A stretch of DNA of 64,000 nucleotides from Herbaspirillum sp. meg3. Lineage in GTDB: Bacteria > Pseudomonadota > Gammaproteobacteria > Burkholderiales > Burkholderiaceae_D. Position 1 is the stretch's first letter. Each line of letters starts with the position of its first letter. The stretch spans positions 3,224,001-3,288,000 of the forward strand of contig NZ_CP022736.1 in the NCBI RefSeq assembly GCF_002257565.1, written 5' to 3'. Both the position numbers and the translations under genes were made by a program. This document shows positions 10,196 to 18,873 of the stretch, piece after piece. Under the pieces are notes generated by a model. The model did not search any database and was not told where the DNA came from. It saw only the letters and a list, made by a program, of their open reading frames with translations.

Positions 10196-11026
10196 CTAGT
10201 TTTGGACTTCCTGCGCACCCGCAGCTTCAGGATTGGCGGCGCGCAGCTTGCTCAAGGCTTCCAGGCAATAGTACTGAAACCACAAGCCGGTAAAGACGAA
10301 CACCAGTACATACAGCCAGATAGCACCGGCGGCCAGAATAGGGAAAAAGATCACCGACAACGCGCCGCCCAGCCACAGTAAAGTTGGCGCAGCGCCCATG
10401 GTGCCGGCAATCGCACCGACCAGCAGCAAAGGCCAGCGATGCGCATGCAGTATGGCGCGCCGTTCGGCAGGCGTCGCATAGTCGGCCAATGTATCGTAGG
10501 CCATCACGCGATAAGTCAACCAGCCCCACAACACAGGATGAATCACGAAGGCCAGCGGCGGAAAAATGGCGATCGGCAGTGTGATGATCCACGCAAAAAC
10601 AAATACGGCGAAACACCACAGCGAGGTCCAGATGCTCCCCCACCAAGAGCCGCCATGGCGCTGCTCAAGATGCGGATAGTGGCGGCTGCCGACATGGCGG
10701 GCGATGGCCGGCACCGCCCACAACCCGACAAACACCAGCGCAGTCAGAATCATCAGTGGCAGCAAGGCCCACATGGCGATCAACGGGACGATCACCGTTT
10801 TCAGCGCGCCCATGTTGAACCAGTTGAGTATTGAGCCGGCTACGCCGAAGCCGTTATGTCCGACAAAGTAGTCTTGCAGACCATCGATCATGGGCTGCAA
10901 GCCCCACCATAAGGCAATGCCCCAGATCAGGACGGATAGCGCAAACGGAAGCACCGTCAGCAGCAGCATCCTGATGTGCAGCTGGGACAGCAGCGCCCGA
11001 CCGAATGAGGTTGCAAACAGGCGCAT
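10196..11026 (-). CDS. EI24-domain membrane protein
   Basis: A 276-residue integral membrane protein of the EI24/CysZ superfamily with about five to six hydrophobic segments, for example LLLTVLPFALSVLIWGIALW near the N terminus and LLVGAIAGTMGAAPTLLW in the C-terminal half. CysZ relatives transport sulfate, but many members have unknown roles and no sulfate gene is nearby, so no substrate is assigned. The start at 11026 is fixed by the TGATG junction, where the ATG overlaps the stop of the preceding sterol-desaturase-like gene. This indicates translational coupling. A start 51 bases upstream would run into the neighbour's coding sequence. Confidence 0.86.
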   Translation of the reverse strand: MRLFATSFGRALLSQLHIRMLLLTVLPFALSVLIWGIALWWGLQPMIDGLQDYFVGHNGFGVAGSILNWFNMGALKTVIVPLIAMWALLPLMILTALVFVGLWAVPAIARHVGSRHYPHLEQRHGGSWWGSIWTSLWCFAVFVFAWIITLPIAIFPPLAFVIHPVLWGWLTYRVMAYDTLADYATPAERRAILHAHRWPLLLVGAIAGTMGAAPTLLWLGGALSVIFFPILAAGAIWLYVLVFVFTGLWFQYYCLEALSKLRAANPEAAGAQEVQN

Positions 11027-12021
11027 CAGCGGGAGGCCTTGCGAGAAAATTCGACAATGCGCTTCAGGCCAAGCCACTGTTGCGCCCAGAAACCGCGCCC
11101 ATAATTGCGCCCTTTACCGGCCGGAGGCGGCAACTGATCACGGACACCGGTCATTGCAAACGCCTTGCCAAAATGCGTCGTGCGGAAGATGACATCCCAG
11201 ATCGGGAACAGCACCGCAAAGTTATGTCCACCCAGCGAATTCTTGCCACGGCTTTCATGGCCGATGCCGATGGCGTGATGCAGGCGATGAAAACGGGGCG
11301 ACACCAGCAGGTATTCACCGATACGGCCGAAATGAATCCGCACATTGGCATGCTGCAAACTTTGCAACATGCGCGATGCCGATACCAGCAGGATGTATTG
11401 TCCCGGCTGCACACCAATGGCCAACGCGACCAATCCCATGAGCACGTCTCTTACCAGGTCATCGAGCAAATGGTTGCGATCGTCACTCCAAAGGTTCATG
11501 TTTTCCTGGCTGTGATGCAAGCTGTGTAACGCCCACAGCCAGCGGAAACCATGTTGAGCGCGGTGATACCAGTAGTCGCAAAAATCCAGCACGATCAGAT
11601 AGAACAGGAAACTCACCAACGCCTGGTCGGTCACGCCCGGCCAGACGTCGTCCAGATTAAAGGTGCCCCACCCTTCCCAATGCAAAAATTCGCTGAGATA
11701 GGACATCGCCGGATCAAGCAGGAAGAAGACAATAATGGAAAACGCGCCGAGGCGATGCAAGGCGGTATAGATGAAATCGTTCCATCGGGCGCGCTTGTCC
11801 AAGATCGGGTGGACGGGAATCATGGACTCCAGCGGGCGCAGGATGATGAACAGTACAGCCAACTCGCACACACCGACCAGAAACCATTCGGTGCCGGTAA
11901 AGGCCTCTTCGACGAACTCACCGAGGCCGAGCGCAAACACTGCGGGCTGAACGAAGGTTTCGAACAACCAGCCCTGGGCCGTGGCGAACAAGTCTGAAAA
12001 GGTTTGAATCAGGTGCATCAT
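11026..12021 (-). CDS. Sterol desaturase / fatty acid hydroxylase superfamily protein
   Basis: A roughly 331-residue membrane-bound di-iron hydroxylase. The histidine clusters that bind the iron pair are in place: DYWYHRAQH, LHSLHHSQ and RFHRLHHAIG. Four to five hydrophobic helices surround them. Bacterial members hydroxylate or desaturate lipids, carotenoids or sterol-like molecules, and the substrate here is unknown. I start at 12021 (tandem ATG ATG) because GGA precedes it and an upstream in-frame start would overlap the polysaccharide deacetylase gene by 75 bases. It overlaps the EI24 gene by one base and lies 29 bases after the deacetylase, in one operon. Confidence 0.88.
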   Translation of the reverse strand: MMHLIQTFSDLFATAQGWLFETFVQPAVFALGLGEFVEEAFTGTEWFLVGVCELAVLFIILRPLESMIPVHPILDKRARWNDFIYTALHRLGAFSIIVFFLLDPAMSYLSEFLHWEGWGTFNLDDVWPGVTDQALVSFLFYLIVLDFCDYWYHRAQHGFRWLWALHSLHHSQENMNLWSDDRNHLLDDLVRDVLMGLVALAIGVQPGQYILLVSASRMLQSLQHANVRIHFGRIGEYLLVSPRFHRLHHAIGIGHESRGKNSLGGHNFAVLFPIWDVIFRTTHFGKAFAMTGVRDQLPPPAGKGRNYGRGFWAQQWLGLKRIVEFSRKASR

Positions 12022-12050
12022 GCTCAATCCGTGCGTAATTCGGTACGTAA

Positions 12051-12896
12051 CTATTTGATGACGGCGGTCTGCTGCTTGCTGATGGCAGCCTGGTAAGCAG
12101 GATGTTCGCGCAAGGTCGCGAAACAATAGCCTTTTTGCTCCAGTCCGGAAATCAGCGGCTCCAACACAGCCGGCGCCCAGGGATCCTTGCGCGACCAGAT
12201 CCCGAGATGCGCCATCACAATGTCGCCGTCCTTGAGTTTTTGCAATGCTTTTTGCAGCAACATCGCATTAGGCCATTTATCGCTCGGCAACTCATCGCCG
12301 GAAAAACCCGCGTCAGCCCAGGCGACATGAGAATAGCCGCAAGCGCGGCCAGCAGCCAGCAATTGCGGAGTCAGCTTGCCGCCCGGTGCGCGCCACAGAT
12401 GATCCAGTTTGGAACCGGTCAGCTCGGTGAAACGGTCTGCAACACGTTGCAACTCGCTGCAATACTGAGCTGCGGTCCAGACTTCTTTCTTGCCGGCTTG
12501 TGCGCCAAATTGCGGTTTGACCTCGATACGGCCATCCGGCAGATCGCGCTGGACGTATACGTGATCAAAAGTGTGCGTGCCGAAAGCATGTCCCTCGGCT
12601 ACCCGGGCCTTCCAGTAAGGCGCCCATGCAGGATTCAGCGTGTAGTCGCCGTGAATGGTTTTTTCGTTGGCGAGGAAGAATGTCGCCTTGATGTGGTGCT
12701 TGTTGAGCGTCTGGGCAATGTAATCCGCCTGAGACTGGCTGCCGGTATCAAAGGTCAGGTAGATCGTGCCTTTGCAGGAGCCGGCATTGTCGGTCGCTGC
12801 CTGCGCCGGCCAGATTGCCGCAGTGACGGCCGCCATGGCGGCCAGAGCAGCAATCTTTCGCAGGCGAGACGACTTAGCTGGCAACGGCGGTCGCAT
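12051..12896 (-). CDS. Polysaccharide deacetylase (NodB homology, carbohydrate esterase 4)
   Basis: A 281-residue secreted protein. The signal peptide reads LRKIAALAAMAAVTAAIWP and is cleaved near AQA. The NodB domain shows motif 1 as TFDTG (TFDDG in classic members, so the second Asp is replaced by Thr), motif 2 as HTFDH with both zinc-binding His residues, and motif 3 as WRAPGG. Such enzymes remove N- or O-acetyl groups from peptidoglycan or exopolysaccharide. The TFDTG variant is seen in some active relatives, so activity is plausible. The start at 12896 is set by a TGATG overlap with the upstream beta-propeller gene, and a longer form would overlap that gene by 54 codons. Confidence 0.88.
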   Translation of the reverse strand: MRPPLPAKSSRLRKIAALAAMAAVTAAIWPAQAATDNAGSCKGTIYLTFDTGSQSQADYIAQTLNKHHIKATFFLANEKTIHGDYTLNPAWAPYWKARVAEGHAFGTHTFDHVYVQRDLPDGRIEVKPQFGAQAGKKEVWTAAQYCSELQRVADRFTELTGSKLDHLWRAPGGKLTPQLLAAGRACGYSHVAWADAGFSGDELPSDKWPNAMLLQKALQKLKDGDIVMAHLGIWSRKDPWAPAVLEPLISGLEQKGYCFATLREHPAYQAAISKQQTAVIK

Positions 12897-13888
12897 CAGA
12901 GGTCGGGAGCCCGATTGAAGAAATAGATGCCGTGCGGCGAACGGCCGACCGGAATAACTTTCATGACTTTCTTGCTGGCGAGATCGATGACTGCTACTTT
13001 CTTGATCCAGCGCAGCGTTACCCACATGGTCTTGCCGTCTTCGGTGATTTCCATGCAATCCGGGCCACCTGGCACCTGGATGTTGCCGACGTTTTCCAAT
13101 GTTTGCAGATCAATGACGTTGATCGTATTGGAGACGCGGTTGGAGACATAGACATAGCGCTTGTCGCCATGCGCGCGGAAATTATGCGCCCCCTCGCCGG
13201 TACGAATCGTCTTGACCGTCTTTTGTGTGCGCCAGTCAATGACCTGTACGTAGTCCTTGCCCATGATGCCGACCAGCAAATACTTGTTGTCCGGCGTCAT
13301 GAAAATACCGGCAGGCAATTTGCCGACCGGCATGGTCCATTTGACCTGCTGGGTCGCCAGATCGATGGCGCTGATTTCGTTGCTGCCTTGCTGGGTGATG
13401 AAAGCCGTCGTGCTGGCGGCATCAAAAGCGATGTGGCTGGGCGTCTTTGCCAGGCGGACACGCTTGGCCAGTTCCAGATCGCGGCCATCGTAGCGATAGA
13501 CGTCGACACGGTCCAGACGCAAACCGTTGGCGACAAACCACTTCTGGTCTGGCGAGAAGCCGATTTGATACGGATCGATGATGCCGCGCAACTGGCGCTG
13601 GATTTCGCCGGTCTTCGGATCGAGGAAAATCAGTTGATTGCCGGTGGCGCTGGCCACGATCAGGGACTTGTTGTCCGGGGTCGCCATCAGGTGATGCGGC
13701 TCCTTGCCAACGGAAAATGTGTTGATTTCCTTATAAGTCGCCTGATCAAGCAGGGTCACGGTCGCGTCGCCGGAATTGAGAACAACGACGACGTTCGCAT
13801 ATGCCGGAGCAGCCAGCAGCATGCACAGCGACAGCATGAAGGAAAAGAGCCGGGAAATCCGGGAAAGCCGGACAAAACTATGCAGCAT
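12896..13888 (-). CDS. YVTN-type beta-propeller repeat protein, secreted
   Basis: A 330-residue protein with an N-terminal signal peptide (FMLSLCMLLAAPAYA) and a seven-bladed propeller of YVTN/cytochrome-d1-like repeats. Each blade carries a variant of TPDNKYLLVGIMGKDYVQVID. No CxxCH haem motif is present, so it is not a cytochrome. Related proteins bind ligands or partners in the periplasm, and no enzymatic role can be claimed. It is the first gene of a leftward operon with the deacetylase, hydroxylase, EI24 and CinA-like genes, suggesting a shared role in an envelope polymer or lipid (inference). Confidence 0.85.
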   Translation of the reverse strand: MLHSFVRLSRISRLFSFMLSLCMLLAAPAYANVVVVLNSGDATVTLLDQATYKEINTFSVGKEPHHLMATPDNKSLIVASATGNQLIFLDPKTGEIQRQLRGIIDPYQIGFSPDQKWFVANGLRLDRVDVYRYDGRDLELAKRVRLAKTPSHIAFDAASTTAFITQQGSNEISAIDLATQQVKWTMPVGKLPAGIFMTPDNKYLLVGIMGKDYVQVIDWRTQKTVKTIRTGEGAHNFRAHGDKRYVYVSNRVSNTINVIDLQTLENVGNIQVPGGPDCMEITEDGKTMWVTLRWIKKVAVIDLASKKVMKVIPVGRSPHGIYFFNRAPDL

Positions 13889-14174
13889 GAAGAACTTTAC
13901 TTAAAAATTTGCGATCTTATCGTGCGAAACATCGTTGAAAAGCACGCCCCAGGGCACATAACGCCTCTGATGCCGATTCGGCTGACACGAGAGATGTTGA
14001 ACATTATGTTTTGGTTTACACTGCGACCAACCCCGTTCAGTAACGCAGCATCTAGATGCGCAGAACACAGGGAAATCGGGCCTTTTAAAGGTCTTACCTC
14101 CCGAACGCGCGGCGAAAAAAACAGCTAATCAATTGCCTCAAAATGGCACAAACGTACTCTTTGAAAGGATAAAA

Positions 14175-14531
14175 ATGTCTACTATCGCTACCTCCTCTGG
14201 ACTGCAATACGAAGAAATCCAGGTTGGCACAGGCGACGAAGCCAAGGCGGGAAACCATGTCAGCGTGCACTACACCGGCTGGTTGCAAAATCCGGATGGC
14301 AGCGCCGGCAGCAAATTTGACTCCAGTAAAGACCGCAACGATCCATTTGCGTTCCCTTTGGGTGCAGGTCATGTGATCAAGGGCTGGGACGAAGGCGTTC
14401 AGGGTATGAAAGTCGGCGGCATCCGCAAGCTGATCATTCCAGCCTCGCTGGGTTATGGCGCACGCGGCGCCGGTGGCGTCATCCCGCCGAACGCAACGCT
14501 GATTTTCGAAGTCGAACTGCTGGCTGTCTGA
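14175..14531 (+). CDS. FKBP-type peptidyl-prolyl cis-trans isomerase
   Basis: A compact 118-residue FKBP domain without a signal peptide, hence cytoplasmic. It has the family motifs NHVSVHYTGWL, the active-site FPLGAGHVIKGWDEGVQGM (with Val, Ile and Trp of the pocket), and GYGARGAGGVIPPNATLIFEV at the end. It catalyses prolyl isomerisation and may act as a chaperone. The ATG at 14175 follows GAAAGGATAAAA at normal spacing. An in-frame ATG 42 bases upstream gives an atypical extension. The acyl-CoA-binding protein gene follows 37 bases later and may be co-transcribed. Confidence 0.95.
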   Translation: MSTIATSSGLQYEEIQVGTGDEAKAGNHVSVHYTGWLQNPDGSAGSKFDSSKDRNDPFAFPLGAGHVIKGWDEGVQGMKVGGIRKLIIPASLGYGARGAGGVIPPNATLIFEVELLAV

Positions 14532-14568
14532 GGCCGTTTAGCCTTATCCCCTATTGAAGGAGAAGACA

Positions 14569-14823
14569 ATGAGTCTGCAGGAACAATTTGAGCAAACAGT
14601 AGCGGAATCCAAAAACCTGTCGGAACGCCCTGACAATATGACGCTGCTGAAGATGTACGGTTTGTACAAACAAGGCAGCAGCGGCGATGTACAAGGCGAA
14701 CGTCCGGGCATGACGGATTTTGTGGCGCGCGCCAAGTGGGATGCGTGGGCCGCCATCAAGGGTCTGCCGCAAGAAGAAGCGCAACAGCAATACATCGACC
14801 TGATCGCTGACCTGAAGGGCTGA
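14569..14823 (+). CDS. Acyl-CoA-binding protein (ACBP)
   Basis: An 84-residue four-helix protein that binds long-chain acyl-CoA esters in the cytosol. The signature is complete: LKMYGLYKQGSSGDVQGERP with the CoA-contacting Tyr and Lys residues, followed by AKWDAWAAIKGLPQEEA. ACBPs are ubiquitous in eukaryotes and patchily present in bacteria, including Burkholderiales. The start follows GAAGGAGAAGACA, a strong Shine-Dalgarno. It probably shares a transcript with the FKBP gene and ends at the terminator at 14881. Confidence 0.94.
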   Translation: MSLQEQFEQTVAESKNLSERPDNMTLLKMYGLYKQGSSGDVQGERPGMTDFVARAKWDAWAAIKGLPQEEAQQQYIDLIADLKG

Positions 14824-14880
14824 AATCTGGGGCTGAATGCCACCCTTCCGGTTTCAACTTATTCAGGAGATGCACAATAA

Positions 14881-14904
14881 AAAACCCGCCTCGGCGGGTT
14901 TTTT
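14881..14904. terminator. Bidirectional intrinsic terminator
   Basis: AAAACCCGCC-TCGG-CGGGTTTTTT, a GC-rich stem with A- and T-tracts, lies between the convergent ACBP and hydroxyacid dehydrogenase genes. Confidence 0.88.
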
Positions 14905-14936
14905 ATTGATCAAACAGCAACATCAATCGACACAAA

Positions 14937-15920
14937 TCAACGCTTCGGCTGAACATCGCGATTCAGCAGATTTGGCGGTGTCTTGCCCGACAAAGCGGCG
15001 ATCAAATTATCCGCCGCACAATTGGCCATCGCCAGCCGGGTTGGCGTCGAGGCGCTGGCGATATGCGGCGTCAGCACCACGTTCGACAGGCCGAGAAAAT
15101 CCGGATTGAAAGCAGGCTCGTTTTCAAATACGTCCAGTCCGGCTGCGGCAATCTTCTTGTCGCGTAACGCCGCAATCAGGGCCGCATCGTCAACAATACC
15201 GCCACGCGCCAGATTAATCAGCGTCGCCTGGGGCTTCATCAAAGCGATATCCGCAGCCTTGATGGTGTGATGCGATTCTTTCGAATACGGCAACACGAGG
15301 ATCACGTGATCGGCCGCACGCAGCAATTCTTCCTTGCCGACATAACGAGCTTTGTTGGCCCGGGCTTCCAGTTCCGGCGACAACTGTGAGCGGTTGTGAT
15401 AAATCACGTTCATGTCGAACCCCATTGACCGGCGCGCGATCGCCTGGCCGATGCGTCCCATGCCGATAATGCCGAGCGTGGAGCCGTGCACATCGGAACC
15501 GGTGAAGCTGTCGTAGCTCCATTTTTTCCAATGGCCGGCGCGCAGCCAGTGCTCAGATTCAGTCACCCGGCGCGCCGTCGCCATCAACAAGGCCCAGCCA
15601 AAATCGGCGGTGGTTTCGTTGAGTACGTCCGGCGTATTGGTGGCCTGCACACCAGCTTGGGTGGCCGCGGCAACATCGATATTGTTGTAGCCGACGGCCA
15701 TATTGCAGACCGCTTTCAATTGCGGATTGGCCGCGAACAAGGCCGCCGTTACCGGCTCGCTGGGAGTGGAAAACAGGCCGTCTTTTCCGCGCACTTTTTC
15801 CATTAACTCATCGGCGGTGAAGATGCGATCTTCCTGATTGGACTCGACGTCGAAATGTTGCGCCAGGCGCTCCAGCACTTCAGGAAATACTGCGCGCGCT
15901 ACAAAAATCTTAGGTTTCAT
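14937..15920 (-). CDS. D-2-hydroxyacid dehydrogenase (glyoxylate/hydroxypyruvate reductase type)
   Basis: A 327-residue NAD(P)H-dependent dehydrogenase of the D-isomer-specific family. The Rossmann dinucleotide motif is GIIGMGRIGQAIARR. The catalytic triad is visible as Arg in LINLARGGIVDD, Glu in GLDVFENEP and His in LTPHIASAS. The Arg after GMGRIG and the overall layout match glyoxylate/hydroxypyruvate reductases (GhrB-like), which usually prefer NADPH, but 2-ketogluconate or other 2-keto acids are possible. It follows the antiporter gene by 18 bases on the same strand, so the two probably form an operon. Confidence 0.91.
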   Translation of the reverse strand: MKPKIFVARAVFPEVLERLAQHFDVESNQEDRIFTADELMEKVRGKDGLFSTPSEPVTAALFAANPQLKAVCNMAVGYNNIDVAAATQAGVQATNTPDVLNETTADFGWALLMATARRVTESEHWLRAGHWKKWSYDSFTGSDVHGSTLGIIGMGRIGQAIARRSMGFDMNVIYHNRSQLSPELEARANKARYVGKEELLRAADHVILVLPYSKESHHTIKAADIALMKPQATLINLARGGIVDDAALIAALRDKKIAAAGLDVFENEPAFNPDFLGLSNVVLTPHIASASTPTRLAMANCAADNLIAALSGKTPPNLLNRDVQPKR

Positions 15921-15938
15921 GCTTGTCTCTTTTTATCG

Positions 15939-17360
15939 TTAAACAAAGAAGATGAAGGTCATCACAATGAACAGCGGCATCAGAATTGCCAGCGACCACG
16001 CCATATAACCGAAGAACGATGGCATCTTGATGCCGCGATCTTCTGCAATGGCCTTGACCATCATGTTAGGCGCATTGCCGATATAACTGTTGGCGCCCAT
16101 GAACACCGCGCCGGCCGAGATCGCCGCCAAGGTCGACGAAAGCGTCGTCATCAAGATTTTGGCGTCGCCCGAGGCTGTATTGAAAAAGACCAGATAAGTA
16201 GGAGCATTGTCGAGGAAAGACGACAGCAGACCGGTAATCCAGAAATACATTGCATTGATCGGCTGACCATCAGCGCCCGTCACGGCACGTACGACCGCGC
16301 CAAAGGCACCCGCCTCGCCTGCTTTTAGCATGGCAATGACGGGGATGATGGTGATGAAAATTCCGGCAAATAATTTCGCCACTTCAGCAATCGGCCCCCA
16401 GGCGAAGTCATTGCCTTCTCGCGCTGATTTCGGTGTCGCCCATAGCGAAATCAATATCACCGCAACCAATGCAATATCGCGCAAAATATTCTGCAATTCG
16501 ACCGGCGTTCCCATGATGGAGAATTCCACACCCGACTTCCAGAAACCGCTCATGAGAACCAGGGCGATCACCACCAGCAAGAGGATGAAATTGATTTTTC
16601 CTTCAAAGCGAATCGGCGCATCCGGGGTCGGATCAAGTGCTGGCGGCAGCACTTCTTCCTTGTTCAGATAGTAGTGCCGATCCAGCAGATAAAAAATCAC
16701 CAGCAAAGAGACGCAGACGAACAGTGTCTCCGGAAAAATGTGCTGCATGGTCCAGAAGAAATCCACGCCCTTCAGAAAACCGAGGAACAGCGGCGGATCG
16801 CCCAGCGGTGTCAATGAACCGCCCGCGTTGGCCACGAGGAAGATGAAGAACACGACGATATGCACTGCGTGTTTACGATTGTCGTTGGCGCGGATCAGCG
16901 GCCGAATCAGCAGCATCGATGCGCCCGTTGTCCCCATGAAACTGGCCAGCACGGTGCCCAAGGCCAGCAGACCGGTATTGAGTGCCGGCGTGCCGTGCAG
17001 ATTACCGCGCACGCAGATACCGCCGGCCACGACAAACAATGCCGTCAGCAAGGCGATGAAAGGAATGTATTCCGCCAACAAGGCATGTACTGTCCCTGCC
17101 ACTGCCGCGTAACCACCGAATGCCAGCGCGAACGGGAGCAAAAATGCCGCGCCCCACGCCAAGGCGATCTTGCCGAAATGATGATGCCAAAAATGCTCGA
17201 ACAAGAGCGGCCCGAGAGCAATCGACAACAACAGACCAATGAAGGGAATCCCCCACAACGCAGACAAGGTACTACCATCAAGATCGGCCGCAAAAGCCAG
17301 GTTGGGAAGCAGTAAGGCAAGGGCCAGCGAGGCCGAGGTTGTGAGGAGTTTTTTATGCAA
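15939..17360 (-). CDS. Sodium:proton antiporter (NhaD/ArsB-like ion transporter superfamily)
   Basis: A 473-residue inner-membrane protein with about 12-13 helices. Conserved stretches such as NAGGSLTPLGDPPLFLGFLKG and SSFLDNAPTYLVFFN match the NhaD/CitMHS-type antiporters, where the Asp/Asn in these re-entrant segments bind Na+. An apparent signal-like first helix ends at AFA. It is expected to expel Na+ in exchange for H+. The gene precedes the hydroxyacid dehydrogenase gene with an 18-base gap. Ion selectivity cannot be settled from sequence. Confidence 0.86.
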   Translation of the reverse strand: MHKKLLTTSASLALALLLPNLAFAADLDGSTLSALWGIPFIGLLLSIALGPLLFEHFWHHHFGKIALAWGAAFLLPFALAFGGYAAVAGTVHALLAEYIPFIALLTALFVVAGGICVRGNLHGTPALNTGLLALGTVLASFMGTTGASMLLIRPLIRANDNRKHAVHIVVFFIFLVANAGGSLTPLGDPPLFLGFLKGVDFFWTMQHIFPETLFVCVSLLVIFYLLDRHYYLNKEEVLPPALDPTPDAPIRFEGKINFILLLVVIALVLMSGFWKSGVEFSIMGTPVELQNILRDIALVAVILISLWATPKSAREGNDFAWGPIAEVAKLFAGIFITIIPVIAMLKAGEAGAFGAVVRAVTGADGQPINAMYFWITGLLSSFLDNAPTYLVFFNTASGDAKILMTTLSSTLAAISAGAVFMGANSYIGNAPNMMVKAIAEDRGIKMPSFFGYMAWSLAILMPLFIVMTFIFFV

Positions 17361-17517
17361 TTTTGGCCCTGTGGAGTCGAGGAAATCCGCTCAAGAAATC
17401 CGAATCAGTCGAGGGCACACTATACCAGCAACACCGCCCCTGCTGACCGGAATCGGCTTGCTTTAAAATATTTCAACTCGCGTAATTTCATTGCGAAATT
17501 GCGCCTGCTTCAGGCAA

Positions 17518-18690
17518 CTACTTGATCTCAAAGACCTGCCGCAAATACTTCACATACGCCTCGTCATCGCACATATTCTTGGCAGGCGTATCGGACAATT
17601 TGGCGACCGGCTGGCCGTTACAGCGCACCATTTTCATGACTACCTGCAGCGGTGTATAGCCAAGGTCGTTGGTCAGATTGGTGCCGACACCAAAAGCCAC
17701 TTTCGCACGATCCTTGAAGCGCAGATACAGCGAAACCACTTTGTCGAAATCGAGGCCGTCCGAAAACACCAGGACCTTGCTCTTGGCGTCGACACGGTTG
17801 TTGTTGTAGTGATCCAGCAGGCGCTCGCCCCATTCGAACGGGTCGCCGGAATCGTGGCGCGCGCCATCGAACAGCTTGCAGAAATACATGTCGAAGTCGC
17901 GCAGAAAGGCATCCATGCCGTAGACGTCCGACAAGGCGATGCCAAGGTCGCCGCGATACTCACGGGCCCACATTTCAAAACCGTAAATCTGAGAATCGCG
18001 CAGGCGCGGTCCCAAAGCCTGGCAGGCTTGCAGATACTCATGCGCCATGGTGCCCAGCGGCGTCAGATCATGCTGCATCGCGAACTGCACGTTGGAGGTG
18101 CCTGCAAAATGGCTCCCCATTTTGTCTTTCATCGCCAGGATCACTTCTGCATGCCAGCTGCGCGAGAAGCGTCGACGTGTGCCGTAATCAGCGATCTTGC
18201 AGCCTTCGAGCAAAGGATTATCCGTCAGCAACGCTATCTTGTCGCGCAGACGCGTACGACCGGTTTCGTAGTCGGGTGCACGCTGAGTCGCGCGGAAATA
18301 CACCTCGTTGACGATGGCCAGCACCGGTACCTCGAACAGGATCGTATGCAGCCATGGCCCCTTGACCTGGATGTCGATCTCGCCATTGTTGAGGGGCGAC
18401 GGCGTGACGCTGATGTATTTTTCATTGAGGTGGAAGAGATCAAGAAAGTCGACAAAGTCGCTTTTGATGAAGCGAAAACTGCGCAGATAAGCCAGTTCCG
18501 ATTCCTGAAAACGCAAGCGGCACAGCGCGGCGATTTCGGCCTTGATCTCATCGATGTAGGGTGTCAGGTCAACATCGTCATTGCGGCATTTGAATCGGTA
18601 TTCGACCTGGGCACCGGGAAAATGATGCAATACGACCTGCATCATGGTGAATTTATACAGATCGGTATCGAGCAAAGAAGAAATAATCAT
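17518..18690 (-). CDS. pncB: Nicotinate phosphoribosyltransferase
   Basis: A 390-residue enzyme of the Preiss-Handler pathway that converts nicotinate and PRPP, with ATP, to nicotinate mononucleotide for NAD synthesis. Diagnostic segments are LLDTDLYKFTMMQVVLHHFP at the N terminus, FAGTSNVQFAMQHDL, and PLGTMAHEYLQ, which carries the His that is phosphorylated during catalysis. DSGDPFEWGERL contributes to PRPP binding. The length agrees with bacterial PncB. It is a single-gene unit. A GGGGCAC/GTGCCCC inverted repeat lies in the 183-base leader region (18734-18772), with unknown function. Confidence 0.96.
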   Translation of the reverse strand: MIISSLLDTDLYKFTMMQVVLHHFPGAQVEYRFKCRNDDVDLTPYIDEIKAEIAALCRLRFQESELAYLRSFRFIKSDFVDFLDLFHLNEKYISVTPSPLNNGEIDIQVKGPWLHTILFEVPVLAIVNEVYFRATQRAPDYETGRTRLRDKIALLTDNPLLEGCKIADYGTRRRFSRSWHAEVILAMKDKMGSHFAGTSNVQFAMQHDLTPLGTMAHEYLQACQALGPRLRDSQIYGFEMWAREYRGDLGIALSDVYGMDAFLRDFDMYFCKLFDGARHDSGDPFEWGERLLDHYNNNRVDAKSKVLVFSDGLDFDKVVSLYLRFKDRAKVAFGVGTNLTNDLGYTPLQVVMKMVRCNGQPVAKLSDTPAKNMCDDEAYVKYLRQVFEIK

Positions 18691-18873
18691 GGGACCTGGC
18701 GACGCACCACCATGTGTGCGATAGAGGATACAAGGGGCACTATCTTACCTTGGATCACGTAGAAGGTGCCCCGCCTGTGTGCATGGTTTATTTTCAAGCA
18801 GGTCAGGCACAACCCGAACATCTCGCGATGATGTTCGCAACATCGATCGAGAAACTCGTTATTGGTAATCTCG

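Noticed and set aside
18734..18772. GGGGCAC/GTGCCCC inverted repeat before pncB as a riboswitch
   Set aside because: Only a 7-base stem with a 25-base loop; no known NAD-responsive RNA class can be recognised.
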